Shown here one piece after another: positions 1 through 6,713 of a stretch of 11,118 bases of DNA. The first letter of the stretch is position 1. Each line of letters begins with the position of its first letter. Position numbers and translations under genes: made by a program. Source of the stretch: Leptotrichiaceae bacterium (lineage in GTDB: Bacteria > Fusobacteriota > Fusobacteriia > Fusobacteriales > Leptotrichiaceae); NCBI GenBank assembly GCA_030532815.1, contig JAUNKI010000058.1, forward strand, positions 1 through 11,118, in the 5' to 3' direction. The notes under the pieces are model-generated. The model was not told the DNA's origin, made no database searches, and saw only the letters and a list, made by a program, of their open reading frames with translations.

Positions 1-992
1 AAGACGAGCATATAAATTATGCATTGAAATATGAAAGTGTACACAACAGTTTTGACGATATGGAACTGATACACTGTTCAATACCTGAATATAATATAGA
101 AGACATTGATATTTCAGTAAATTTTGCAGGAAGTAAATTTGAATGTCCTTTTTTTATAAATGCCATGACGGGCGGAAGTCAGAAGGGAAAAGAAATAAAC
201 AGGAAACTGGCAAAAGTCGCTAAAAAATGTAATTTGCTTTTTGTAACAGGCTCTTACAGTGCGGCACTTAAAAATCCCGATGACAGTTCTTTCAGAATAG
301 TGAGAGAGGAAAATAAAAATCTACTGCTGGGAACGAATATCGGAGCGGATAAGGATTATAAAGCGGGACTTAAAGCAATAAAAGATTTGAATCCCCTGTT
401 TCTGCAAATTCATGTAAATCTTATGCAGGAACTTATAATGTCTGAAGGAAGCAGAAATTTCAGTAAATGGCAGGAAAATATAAAAGGTTTTGCAGAAAAT
501 ATAAAAATTCCCCTTATACTTAAAGAAGTAGGATTCGGGATGAGTGAGGAAACAATAAAAAAAGGAATGGAGCTCGGAATAAAAACTTTTGATATAAGCG
601 GCAGGGGAGGAACGAGTTTTGCCTATATTGAAAACGCAAGAAGAAAAAATACATTTTCCTATTTAAATGATTGGGGTCAGACAACGGTAGTATCACTTCT
701 GAGTGTAAAAAAGTATATGGAAGATGTGGAAATAATAGCGAGCGGTGGTATCAGAAATCCTCTGGATATAATAAAATCCTTAGTACTGGGAGCTAAAGGA
801 GTAGGAATTTCAAGGACGATACTAAAACTCATTGAAGAAAGTTCCGTTGAGAATGTAATTGAAATTATGAATAGCTGGAAAAATGAATGTAAAATGATAA
901 TGTGTGCATTGAATTCAAAAAATACAGATGAATTGAAAAATGTAAAATATATATTATATGGAAAAACAAGGGAAGCTCAACGTTTTTTGTAA
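1..992 (+). CDS. fni: Type II isopentenyl-diphosphate delta-isomerase, 5' end cut by window edge
   Basis: FMN- and NAD(P)H-dependent isomerase interconverting IPP and DMAPP, cytosolic, normally serving the mevalonate route to isoprenoids. The reading frame is open from the first full codon (base 3) and begins DEHINYALK, which matches the family's N-terminal (R)KDEHI substrate-binding motif. The true start therefore lies only a few residues before the window, and the TTG at 24 is internal. Downstream motifs are complete: FINAMTGGS, LLGTNIG, the HVNLMQE segment with the Gln-Glu pair that binds substrate phosphate and Mg2+, LKEVGFGM, the flavin-binding SGRGGTSFAYIEN, and SGGIRNPLDIIKSLVLGAKGVGISR near the C-terminus. 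About 330 residues are present, close to full family length. The protein resembles streptococcal Fni closely (from memory of that family). Upstream context is not visible, so whether other mevalonate genes precede it is unknown. TAA stop at 990-992. Confidence 0.93.
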   Translation, partial: DEHINYALKYESVHNSFDDMELIHCSIPEYNIEDIDISVNFAGSKFECPFFINAMTGGSQKGKEINRKLAKVAKKCNLLFVTGSYSAALKNPDDSSFRIVREENKNLLLGTNIGADKDYKAGLKAIKDLNPLFLQIHVNLMQELIMSEGSRNFSKWQENIKGFAENIKIPLILKEVGFGMSEETIKKGMELGIKTFDISGRGGTSFAYIENARRKNTFSYLNDWGQTTVVSLLSVKKYMEDVEIIASGGIRNPLDIIKSLVLGAKGVGISRTILKLIEESSVENVIEIMNSWKNECKMIMCALNSKNTDELKNVKYILYGKTREAQRFL

Positions 993-1055
993 AAAAGTTC
1001 GATCAAAAAACAATTCAACACAAATTTTACTAAAACTCAAAAATGCCTGTTTGCT
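993..1055 (-). repeat. Partial inverted copy of the dispersed intergenic repeat
   Basis: Directly after the fni stop codon, this stretch aligns on the + strand with 11043-11105 at the right end of the window. Shared blocks include AAAAAAGTT, GA.CAAAAAAC, CACAAATT and AACTCAAAAA, in the same order and spacing. Because 11030-11118 is itself a reversed copy of the repeat at 1109-1381, this fragment lies in opposite orientation to its neighbour, making an inverted pair. It is more diverged than the other copies. Confidence 0.55.
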
Positions 1056-1108
1056 GTAAAAACAAAAAGGATGTTTTTAGAACGCTCACTTTACGCATTT
1101 TTTACGCA

Positions 1109-1381
1109 GTAAAATTTGAACGTTGAAGAGAATTGAAATATAAAGAAACAATTTTAAATGAAAGTGTAATTAAACTGTAATGGTGAAGAAATATATAATT
1201 AAATTATAAGTAAAATCCCGACATTCAAATTATTTCAACGAAAAAAATACGGGAATGAACGTTAAGAAAAATCACTGTCTGAGCGAAGCGAGTTTGTGAT
1301 TTTTTAGTGAATGGAATGTTTTTGAGTTAGAAATAATTCGAGTCGGAAGTTTTTGGTCAAACTTTTTTTCAAAAAAGTTTG
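1109..1381 (+). repeat. Dispersed ~275-bp intergenic repeat, copy A
   Basis: Aligns along its whole length with 5106-5384. Shared blocks in order are GTAAAATTTGAA, GTGAAGAG/TTGAAGAG, CGACATT, AAATTATTTCAAC, a hairpin core, GTGATTTTT.AGTGAATG, GTTAGAAATAATT, AGTCGGAAGTTTTT and CAAAAAAGTTT. It carries an AAAAATCAC/GTGATTTTT stem (1267-1275 with 1296-1304) around a GC-richer loop containing GAGCGAAGCGAG. It ends in a near-perfect dyad, CAAACTTTTTT TC AAAAAAGTTTG (1358-1381). No convincing reading frame runs through it. It lies between two convergent genes. Confidence 0.75.
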
Positions 1382-1403
1382 TTATCCGTTTTTTGGAAAA
1401 TAA

Positions 1404-1451
1404 AAAAACTGTTTCATTTAAGGTTTTTAATCCCTTAATGAAACAGTTTTT
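1404..1451. terminator. Bidirectional Rho-independent terminator between fni and dps
   Basis: Perfect 15-bp inverted repeat AAAAACTGTTTCATT (1404-1418) / AATGAAACAGTTTTT (1437-1451). The stem extends imperfectly inward through AAGG/CCTT. Flanking A and T runs give a U tract on both strands. It is placed 31 bases after the dps stop codon (dps reads leftward) and also closes transcription from fni. Confidence 0.85.
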
Positions 1452-1482
1452 GTTAGGTCAGGCAAAATAAATTTAAAAACTA

Positions 1483-1920
1483 TTATTTTAAGTAGGCATT
1501 TAACATCCACAGATTTTTTTCATATTCTGAAATATATTCGTCAAGCATTGCTGAAGTTCCGTAATCATTTTCATCATCAGCAACTTCCTTAGTTTCTTTT
1601 AAAAGATTAAGCATAGATTCAAAATCGGCTTTTACTGAATTAAGGACATTTTCAACTGAAATTTCCTTATTTTCAGCTTCTTTAAGAGTAGTAAGTTCTA
1701 AATAGTCTTTTAAAGTACCGTAAGGTCTTCCTCCGATAGAAAGTATTCTTTCAGCTACTTCATCTATCTGTTCACTGATTCCGTCATAGAAATCTTCCAA
1801 TTTTGCATGAATAGTGAAAAATCCTTTTCCTATTACGTTCCAGTGATAATTTTGAACTTTTCTATAAAGTACGTTTAAGTTTACCAAATATAAATTTAAT
1901 TTTTCTACAGTTTTACTCAT
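1483..1920 (-). CDS. dps: Dps-family DNA-binding ferritin-like protein (miniferritin)
   Basis: Cytosolic dodecameric iron-storage protein that oxidises Fe2+ with H2O2 and protects DNA under oxidative stress. At 145 residues it is slightly shorter than typical Dps (150-170) and lacks the lysine-rich N-terminal DNA-binding tail of E. coli Dps, so it resembles the Listeria-type form. The ferroxidase ligands that form between two subunits are all present: His26 (in NYHWNV), His38 (in FFTIHAKLE), and Asp53 and Glu57 in the helix ending AERILSIGG. The start is set by AAGGAGAGG about 7 bases upstream. It has its own consensus promoter (1975-2003) inside the end of the preceding permease gene and a PerR-like box at 1956-1970, so peroxide/iron control is likely. 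Read-through from the zinc operon is also possible, as no terminator separates them. Confidence 0.93.
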   Translation of the reverse strand: MSKTVEKLNLYLVNLNVLYRKVQNYHWNVIGKGFFTIHAKLEDFYDGISEQIDEVAERILSIGGRPYGTLKDYLELTTLKEAENKEISVENVLNSVKADFESMLNLLKETKEVADDENDYGTSAMLDEYISEYEKNLWMLNAYLK

Positions 1921-1955
1921 TATTATCCTCTCCTTGTTTTAAAATTATTTTATAA

Positions 1956-1970
1956 TTATAATCATTACAA
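1956..1970 (-). promoter_or_regulatory. PerR-like operator of dps
   Basis: On the - strand the sequence is TTGTAATGATTATAA. It matches the Bacillus PerR box TTATAATNATTATAA at 13 of 14 defined positions. It begins four bases downstream of the dps -10 box, around the expected transcription start, a position suited to repression. Dps/MrgA genes are classical PerR targets. No PerR gene is identified in this window, so the regulator is inferred; the AT-rich background lowers certainty. Confidence 0.6.
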
Positions 1971-1974
1971 ATTA

Positions 1975-2003
1975 ATTATATAAAATATTGATAAAATTGT
2001 CAA
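1975..2003 (-). promoter_or_regulatory. Sigma-70-type promoter of dps
   Basis: Read on the - strand: TTGACA (1998-2003), a 17-base spacer, then TATAAT (1975-1980). Both hexamers are exact consensus. The -35 box overlaps the stop codon of the upstream permease gene, so the promoter is embedded in the end of the zinc operon. Confidence 0.85.
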
Positions 2004-2836
2004 CCGTTTTTTCGGAAAAAAGAAAAAAATTTTACTATAACAATCAAAATAATTAATGATATTATTATCGAAGGTCCTGAAGGAATATTAAGTATATATG
2101 AGAAATACAGTCCCGAAAGAATTCCTAAAAAGGAAAAAAGTACTGACAGCAATATAATAACGGAATATTTTTTTGCTATAATGGAAGCTGCTGCCTGAGG
2201 AATCGTCAGTATTGATATAATAAGGATAATTCCTATTGTTTTTATATTTATTATTATTGCTGACGATATAAGAACAATCATAAAATAATTTATAAAAGAA
2301 ACAGGAACACCATATATTCCGTATAGTTTTTCATCAAAACTCGTATATACGATACCTTTATAAAATATAATAAAAAATATTACGGTAATAATATCCAGTA
2401 TTAAAAGTGAGATTATATTTGTATTATTGGAAAGAAGTATATTTCCGAATAAATAAGTAGACATATCCGCCTGATATCCCGGAGTGATGAAGGAAAATAT
2501 AATTCCTACTGCCATTCCCAGTGACATTACCATACCTATTCCCAAATCGCTGTTTACGTTAAAAAAATCCTTTAAAAGAAGTATGAGTATTCCGGATAAT
2601 ATGGAAAATATTAATCCGAAAATTAAAGGATCCTTTATAGGAAGTTTAAAAAAATGAATAAGAAAAATTCCTATTCCTATTCCTCCATATGAGGCGTGGC
2701 TTATACTGGAAGAAATAAAAACCATTTTTTTATTTACTATATATGTTCCTATCATTCCGCAACATATGCTTGAAAGAAATCCTACAATAAGAGCATTTCT
2801 CATGAAGGAATATTCAAAAAAATCCGTAAAGTTCAT
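2000..2836 (-). CDS. znuB: ABC-type zinc/metal transporter permease (ZnuB/MntB family)
   Basis: Integral membrane subunit of a metal-importing ABC transporter. About 278 residues, with eight or nine hydrophobic spans covering nearly the whole protein. Family hallmarks are FMRNALIVGFLSSICCGMIG at the N-terminus, SHASYGGIGIG after the first loop, YLFGNILL, LTIPQAAAS and PSGPSIII near the end. The frame stays open to a TTG at 2884 that overlaps the ATPase stop, and there is another ATG at 2872. I prefer the ATG at 2836 because it has GGGG five bases upstream and gives MNFTDFFEYSFMRNAL, the usual N-terminus of the family; the longer starts add a non-hydrophobic extension with no clear ribosome binding site. 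Last gene of the zinc operon; partner ATPase and binding protein lie directly upstream. Metal specificity is inferred from the binding protein. Confidence 0.88.
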   Translation of the reverse strand: MNFTDFFEYSFMRNALIVGFLSSICCGMIGTYIVNKKMVFISSSISHASYGGIGIGIFLIHFFKLPIKDPLIFGLIFSILSGILILLLKDFFNVNSDLGIGMVMSLGMAVGIIFSFITPGYQADMSTYLFGNILLSNNTNIISLLILDIITVIFFIIFYKGIVYTSFDEKLYGIYGVPVSFINYFMIVLISSAIIINIKTIGIILIISILTIPQAAASIIAKKYSVIILLSVLFSFLGILSGLYFSYILNIPSGPSIIISLIILIVIVKFFSFFRKNG

Positions 2837-2880
2837 TTTTCCCCAATCTTTAGTTAATATGCAGTTCAACATAAAAAAAA

Positions 2881-3576
2881 TCAATGTTTATGCATATTCA
2901 TATTTTCATTTTTGTAATATTCAGTTTTATTTTTATATATTTTTATATTTCCCTCTACAATGAATATGGAATCTACATAGTTATATACTTTTTCCAATTC
3001 ATGGGAAATTATGACAAGTGTCGAATCTGTCAGCTGTTTTATTTTTTCAAATAGCCTGAATTCAAATTCTTTATCAAGGAAAGATTCAGGTTCATCCAGA
3101 AAAATAATTTCAGGAGAGGAAATAAGAGCTCTTGCAATAAGAGCTCTCTGAAGCTGCCCTCCTGAAACTTCACTTATTAATTTATGTTTTAAATGAAAAA
3201 TTCCGAATTCTGTCAGAAGTTTTCCCGTTTTTTCTTTCTCCTTTTCATTAAAACGTCTGAAAAGATTTTTTTTGTCTGTAAGTCCCGATATAACCAGATC
3301 AAAAATGTTAATGGGAAATGTTGCATCAAATTCCCTAATCTGAGGAAGATAGCCTACTTTACTTCTATCAATAAAAAACTCAACAGTTCCTGATTTTTTT
3401 TTAAGAAAATTCAGGAGAACTTTTATTAAAGTGGATTTTCCTCCTCCGTTTCTTCCGAGAATTGCAACATTCCTTCCTTTTAATATATCAAAATTTATAT
3501 TATCCAGAATAAGATCATTATGATATTTAAAGCTTAGATTTCTTACACTAATCAGTTTTTTTTCGGAACTATCCAT
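2881..3576 (-). CDS. znuC: ABC-type zinc/metal transporter ATP-binding protein
   Basis: Cytoplasmic ATPase driving the metal importer. 231 residues, normal for ZnuC/MntA-type ATPases. Motifs in order: Walker A GRNGGGKST (41-49), Q-loop Gln79 in GYLPQ, ABC signature SGGQLQ (138-143), Walker B IIFLDEP with catalytic Glu162, D-loop around FLD (166-168), and switch His192 in IISHE. All catalytic residues are intact. The ribosome binding site is AAAGGAT, a few bases before the ATG. It follows the binding-protein gene after 27 bases, and its TGA stop touches the earliest possible permease start, so the three genes are surely one transcript. Confidence 0.92.
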   Translation of the reverse strand: MDSSEKKLISVRNLSFKYHNDLILDNINFDILKGRNVAILGRNGGGKSTLIKVLLNFLKKKSGTVEFFIDRSKVGYLPQIREFDATFPINIFDLVISGLTDKKNLFRRFNEKEKEKTGKLLTEFGIFHLKHKLISEVSGGQLQRALIARALISSPEIIFLDEPESFLDKEFEFRLFEKIKQLTDSTLVIISHELEKVYNYVDSIFIVEGNIKIYKNKTEYYKNENMNMHKH

Positions 3577-3603
3577 ATTTATCCTTTCTTTAGAGCCTTT
3601 TAA

Positions 3604-4551
3604 TTAGTCGAGGTAATCGACAAAATAGTTAAGATTCTGAAACACGTTTTCTAAGTCTGCATTAAATTCTGCCACTTTTGAGCCCGGAATTTCTTTTGAT
3701 ATAGCTTCTGCACTTTGTTTAGGAAACTGAGGCTGGACTAAAATAGTAGTTATTCCATGCTCCTTAGCTTCATCTATAATTTCTTTAATCTGTTGTGCAG
3801 AAGGCTCTTTTCCTTCACTTTCAATTTCGATTTCTTCTATATCGTAATTTTTCAGGAAATAGTTAAGTGCAGGGTGATAAATCATAAATGCCTTTTTAGT
3901 TTTTGTAGCCATTTTTTTTGAAATTTCATCTTTAAATTTATCCAGTTCAATAGAGAAATCATTAAAGTTTTTTTCAAAAATATCCTTTCTATCAGGATAC
4001 GTTTCAGTTAATCTGTCTTTTATATTTTTAGCAACTTGAGGCATCATTTCCAACGAAAACCATACATGAGGATCGATGGAATCTTCGTCATGATCGTGTT
4101 TTTTATCTTTTTCTTTATGCCCGTGCTTTTCATTTTTGTGACCATGGTCATCGTCATCATGATGATGACCTTTTAGGAATAACGACGGACTGATACCGTT
4201 AAGGACGTAAGTGATTTTATTCGGATTACTCAGGCTTTTCCCTATTGTTTCTTCAAAAGGTAGTACATTATAAGTGAAAAATAATTTAGAATCTTCCAGA
4301 ATTTTCAAATCATCAGGTTTAGGCTCAAAAAGTTCATGGTTCATATTTGGCTGGACAATGGAAATAACTTCAAAGTCCTCTCCGGCAATTTTCTGCACAA
4401 TCCATTTCAGTGGAGGTATACTTGCCGCTATTTTTTCCTTTTTCATAACAGTTTCAGTCTTTGCAGTATCTTCCTTTTTTTCGGAATTTTCTTTTTTTCC
4501 GCACGAAAAAATAAAAACTCCTACTAAAATTAATGTTAAAATTTTTTTCAT
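3604..4551 (-). CDS. znuA: Zinc ABC transporter substrate-binding lipoprotein (ZnuA type, His-rich)
   Basis: Extracytoplasmic metal-binding lipoprotein delivering Zn2+ to the permease. I start it at the ATG at 4551, which has CAGGAGG six bases upstream and gives a lipoprotein signal peptide (MKKILTLILVGVFIFSC, lipobox IFSC with Cys17). An upstream ATG at 4599 would add 16 basic residues before the signal and has no ribosome binding site. Length is 315 residues. Likely metal ligands of the cluster A-I fold are His72 (NMNHELFEP), His162 (DPHVW) and His226 (YHPAL). A charged loop at 128-157 holds nine histidines interspersed with Asp and Lys, the mark of zinc rather than manganese binding proteins. 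The gene lies 63 bases after the Fur-family regulator in the same operon. Confidence 0.92.
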   Translation of the reverse strand: MKKILTLILVGVFIFSCGKKENSEKKEDTAKTETVMKKEKIAASIPPLKWIVQKIAGEDFEVISIVQPNMNHELFEPKPDDLKILEDSKLFFTYNVLPFEETIGKSLSNPNKITYVLNGISPSLFLKGHHHDDDDHGHKNEKHGHKEKDKKHDHDEDSIDPHVWFSLEMMPQVAKNIKDRLTETYPDRKDIFEKNFNDFSIELDKFKDEISKKMATKTKKAFMIYHPALNYFLKNYDIEEIEIESEGKEPSAQQIKEIIDEAKEHGITTILVQPQFPKQSAEAISKEIPGSKVAEFNADLENVFQNLNYFVDYLD

Positions 4552-4614
4552 TTTTTTCCTCCTGTTATTTATTTTAATTTTTTTTAATGAATATTTCATA
4601 TATAACTGTTTTGA

Positions 4615-4974
4615 TTAATCACAATCATTGCATTTTCCTTTAAAAATGGACAAATGGGAAAAAGGTGAAAAACCTTTCTTTTTCAGTATATTTCTTTCAT
4701 TTTCAGTTTCTGAATTTGAAAATTCAGTTATTGTTTCAATATGTTTACATGAATTACATATAAAAAAGTTTGCATTTTCCTCTTTAAAATAATATTTTTC
4801 ATTTTCCAGGTCAAAAGAAAAAATAAACTTATTTTTTTCGAGAAAATCAAGAGATCTGTATATTGTAGAAAGATCAAAAGTTACTTTTGATTTTAAAAGT
4901 CTTACATTTACCGGAATATCTGATATATTTATTATATCGAGGATTTCCTGACGCTTTTTAGTTAATTTCATCAT
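4615..4974 (-). CDS. Fur-family metalloregulator, probable zinc repressor (Zur-like)
   Basis: DNA-binding metal-sensing repressor, cytosolic. 119 residues, shorter than usual (about 135-150), mainly because the N-terminal helix is brief. The winged helix spans residues 3-60, with the recognition helix around LSTIYRSLDFLEKN (35-48). The structural zinc site is complete: Cys73-x2-Cys76 and Cys115-x2-Cys118. The histidine cluster normally just before the first CxxC pair (HHH.F.C) is replaced by ENANFFIC, while His107 before the second pair is kept; the sensing site may thus be altered. GAGGTGAT precedes two adjacent ATG codons (4974 and 4971) and its spacing suits the second slightly better. First gene of the zinc operon, preceded by a promoter and a 7-1-7 palindrome, so autoregulation is likely. 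It could instead be a Fur or PerR paralogue; the operon favours zinc. Confidence 0.85.
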   Translation of the reverse strand: MMKLTKKRQEILDIINISDIPVNVRLLKSKVTFDLSTIYRSLDFLEKNKFIFSFDLENEKYYFKEENANFFICNSCKHIETITEFSNSETENERNILKKKGFSPFSHLSIFKGKCNDCD

Positions 4975-5028
4975 ATCACCTCTTTAAAAAATGAAATTTT
5001 TTCAGAATAATAAAATTATAATTAAAAA

Positions 5029-5043
5029 TGCAAATGATTCGCA
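5029..5043 (-). promoter_or_regulatory. 7-1-7 palindrome, candidate Zur-like operator
   Basis: On the - strand, TGCGAAT C ATTTGCA. The arms are complementary at six of seven positions, the seventh being G-T. The 7-1-7 layout is that of Fur-family boxes (compare the Bacillus Zur box TCGTAATNATTACGA). It lies about 5-20 bases downstream of the expected transcription start of the zinc operon, well placed for repression by the product of its first gene. Confidence 0.6.
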
Positions 5044-5055
5044 AAAATATTTCTA

Positions 5056-5084
5056 ATTATATAATAATGAATTGTATTTGTCAA
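5056..5084 (-). promoter_or_regulatory. Sigma-70-type promoter of the zinc uptake operon
   Basis: Read on the - strand: TTGACA (5079-5084), 17 bases, TATAAT (5056-5061), both exact consensus. It drives the regulator and the three transporter genes, leaving an untranslated leader of about 75 bases that contains the palindrome at 5029-5043. Confidence 0.85.
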
Positions 5085-5105
5085 ATGGATATTAAACTTT
5101 TTGTC

Positions 5106-5384
5106 GTAAAATTTGAATAGTGAAGAGAAATTGAGATATAAAGGAAATAGTTTTAAACAGAAGTGCAGCTGAATTGTAATGAGATAATAAAAGTATAAAA
5201 TTGAAATAAAAGTTAAAATCCGACATTTAAATTATTTCAACAAAAAATACGAGAATAAATGTTTGGAAAAATCATTGTCTGAGCATAGAGAATTTGTGAT
5301 TTTTCAGTGAATGAAGTGTTTTTAAGTTAGAAATAATTTAAGTCGGAAGTTTTTCGATTCAACCATTTTTTCAAAAAAGTTTTG
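5106..5384 (+). repeat. Dispersed ~275-bp intergenic repeat, copy B
   Basis: Second long copy of the element at 1109-1381, same orientation, diverged by scattered substitutions and small indels. Best conserved from about 5219 to 5350: CGACATTTAAATTATTTCAAC, the GTGATTTTT arm, CAGTGAATG, GTTAGAAATAATT and AGTCGGAAGTTTTT. The terminal dyad is eroded, but TTTTTTCAAAAAAGTTT remains. The internal stem AAAATCAT/GTGATTTT keeps pairing through a G-T pair. Confidence 0.75.
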
Positions 5385-5488
5385 GAAAGACCTTGTTAAG
5401 CTTTTTGTAAAAAGCATAGAAAAGTCGGTAATAAGTATATGAAACGGGAATGAATTCTCACATTTATATTATTAAATATTTTTATTTC

Positions 5489-5606
5489 TCAAAGATATTC
5501 ATTATGTTTAAAAAAGAGTAAATTCACTTTGCTCGGACAGCTGTTTTTTCGTTTAGTATAATTAATTCATACTTTTTCGGAAAATTTTGAATGTCGGGGT
5601 TTTAAT
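5489..5606 (-). repeat. Diverged reversed copy of the dispersed repeat (copy D)
   Basis: Read on the + strand this aligns with the reverse complement of copy A. CTCAAAGATATTCATTATG matches CTCAAAAACATTCCATTCAC, GCTCGGACAG matches the reversed hairpin loop GCTCAGACAG, and TTTGAATGTCGGGGTTTTA matches TTTGAATGTCGGGATTTTA. Together with copy B it forms an inverted pair within one intergenic region. Confidence 0.6.
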
Positions 5607-5675
5607 AAAGAATAAAATATATGTAATATCCAAGTAGAAAATTTTATGTGAAAGCATAAGGGGTTTTTTAATAAG

Positions 5676-6236
5676 TCAGAATTTTATTTTTCTTATAACT
5701 TTACACGGATTTCCCACAGCAACTACATTTTCGGGGATATTTTTAGTAACTACGCTTCCTGCACCGATAACTGAATTGTCCCCGATGGAAACTCCGGGCA
5801 GAATAGTTACATTTGCTCCTATCCATACATTATTTCCGATAGTAATGGGGTAGGCAAATTCCAATAAATCCTCATGTCTGCTTTTCGGATCAAGAGGGTG
5901 CCCGGCAGTGTATATTCCGACATTCGGGGCAATCATTACATTGTTTCCGAAAGTGACCTGTGCACAGTCGAGAATTACACAGTTGTAATTTATATAAAGA
6001 TTGTCTCCCGCTTTTATATTGTATCCGTAATCGCATATGAAGGGAGATTCTATCCAGAAATTTTTTCCTACTTTACCGAACAGTTTTTTTATTATTCCGT
6101 TTTTTTCTTTAATATTTGAAGGTCTTGTATTATTATAGTCAAAACAAAGTTCTTTGGCAAATAACCGTTCTTTTGTCAGTTCTTCGCCGAAACTCATATA
6201 AAGTTTTCCGCTTATCATTTTTTCCTTTTCGGTCAT
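5676..6236 (-). CDS. Maltose/galactoside O-acetyltransferase family protein (left-handed beta-helix)
   Basis: Acetyl-CoA-dependent sugar O-acetyltransferase of the LacA/Maa/NodL type, cytosolic, probably trimeric. 186 residues, normal length. Residues 1-55 form the helical N-terminal domain (MAC domain: KMISGKLYMSFGEEL, then a conserved FDYNNTRPS). Residues 58-186 are hexapeptide repeats, with catalytic His113 in YTAGHPLDP and the C-terminal coil IGAGSVVTKNIPENVVAVGNPCKVIRKI. AAGGAG precedes the ATG by eight bases. It is the last gene of the five-gene operon, 12 bases after the cyclotransferase-like gene. The substrate cannot be told from sequence; members acetylate maltose, galactosides or other hydroxyl compounds, often as a detoxification step. 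Confidence 0.9.
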   Translation of the reverse strand: MTEKEKMISGKLYMSFGEELTKERLFAKELCFDYNNTRPSNIKEKNGIIKKLFGKVGKNFWIESPFICDYGYNIKAGDNLYINYNCVILDCAQVTFGNNVMIAPNVGIYTAGHPLDPKSRHEDLLEFAYPITIGNNVWIGANVTILPGVSIGDNSVIGAGSVVTKNIPENVVAVGNPCKVIRKIKF

Positions 6237-6248
6237 TTTATTTTCTCC

Positions 6249-6692
6249 TTATTTTTTATATACGTTGAGATAGTCATTATCTTTAATTTTACTTTCGAGA
6301 CTGTTTTTTAATAAAGGATTTTCCATATTATAGACATATACATAGGCATTATCGGATTTTTTGTAATTATTATCATATATATCAAGATAAATACGGTTGT
6401 ACTCGTTATTTATATTGTCTTTCCCGTAATATCCCTCCATTTTGTCCATATCTTCAAAAATTTTTTTTATATTTTCTTTACTTTCGGGAAATTCATATAA
6501 TTCTCCTACTGTAAACATATCAGAAGTATTTTTTTCACAGTTATTTAAAACAAGGGCGGGATATTTCTCGTTTTTAATTGTAAAAAGAGTCCCTTTCACA
6601 TAAAATATTCCTTTAAATTCAGCATTTTTTTCAATATAAAAATGATTGTAGCATCCTTTTCTTAGAGAACCGTATACAAACAGTTTTGTCAT
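6249..6692 (-). CDS. Gamma-glutamylcyclotransferase (AIG2-like) family protein
   Basis: Small cytosolic enzyme fold that converts gamma-glutamyl amino acids or amines to 5-oxoproline plus the free amine. I start it at the ATG at 6692, with AAAGGTG seven bases upstream; a GTG at 6701 overlaps that ribosome binding site and adds only three residues. The N-terminal FVYGSLRKG (about 5-13) is the family's substrate-binding loop, and the catalytic acid is Glu86 in DKMEGYYG. 147 residues, near the usual 120-150. The C-terminal part is rich in Asn, Asp and Lys and less conserved. It lies 33 bases after pyroglutamyl peptidase, with a strong hairpin in the gap. Its exact substrate is unknown, but pairing with a pyroglutamyl peptidase supports a 5-oxoproline theme. 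Confidence 0.85.
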   Translation of the reverse strand: MTKLFVYGSLRKGCYNHFYIEKNAEFKGIFYVKGTLFTIKNEKYPALVLNNCEKNTSDMFTVGELYEFPESKENIKKIFEDMDKMEGYYGKDNINNEYNRIYLDIYDNNYKKSDNAYVYVYNMENPLLKNSLESKIKDNDYLNVYKK

Positions 6693-6713
6693 TTTCGTCA
6701 CCTTTAACGTTAA

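Larger units (their letters stand above)
993..1482. other. Convergent intergenic region between fni and dps
   Basis: 490 bases without a gene. It holds a reversed repeat fragment (993-1055), a short linker with two TTACGCA words (about 1091-1108), repeat copy A (1109-1381) and the terminator at 1404-1451. No start codon with a ribosome binding site or open frame of note was seen. Confidence 0.7.
4975..5675. other. 700-base intergenic region between the zinc operon and the acetyltransferase gene
   Basis: Holds the zinc operon promoter and operator (5029-5084), repeat copy B (5106-5384) and a reversed diverged copy D (about 5489-5606). 5385-5488 contains only a short GCTTTTT/AAAAAGC palindrome (5400-5415) that has a near twin at 10859-10874. 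5607-5675 has a weak TTATG/CATAA hairpin that might end the acetyltransferase transcript, but there is no convincing terminator. No gene seen. Confidence 0.65.

Noticed and set aside
993..1482. CRISPR array or tRNA in the repeat-bearing intergenic region
   Set aside because: Repeats are long, diverged and in mixed orientation without regular spacers; no cloverleaf could be drawn.
2837..2884. TTG start of the permease overlapping the ATPase stop (translational coupling)
   Set aside because: It gives a 16-residue extension not typical of the family and lacks a clear ribosome binding site; the ATG at 2836 fits better, though this is not certain.
4274..4618. Rightward open frame of 114 codons opposite the zinc-binding protein gene
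   Set aside because: Antisense shadow of a clear gene: low-complexity Phe-rich C-terminal part, no family resemblance, no ribosome binding site.
1271..5271. The best-conserved parts of repeat copies A and B are exactly 4000 bases apart
   Set aside because: Treated as coincidence: indels elsewhere in the alignment break the offset and nothing suggests a 4000-base duplication of the genes between.
5607..5675. TTATG/CATAA hairpin as terminator of the acetyltransferase operon
   Set aside because: Only five base pairs and a poor T tract; too weak to call.
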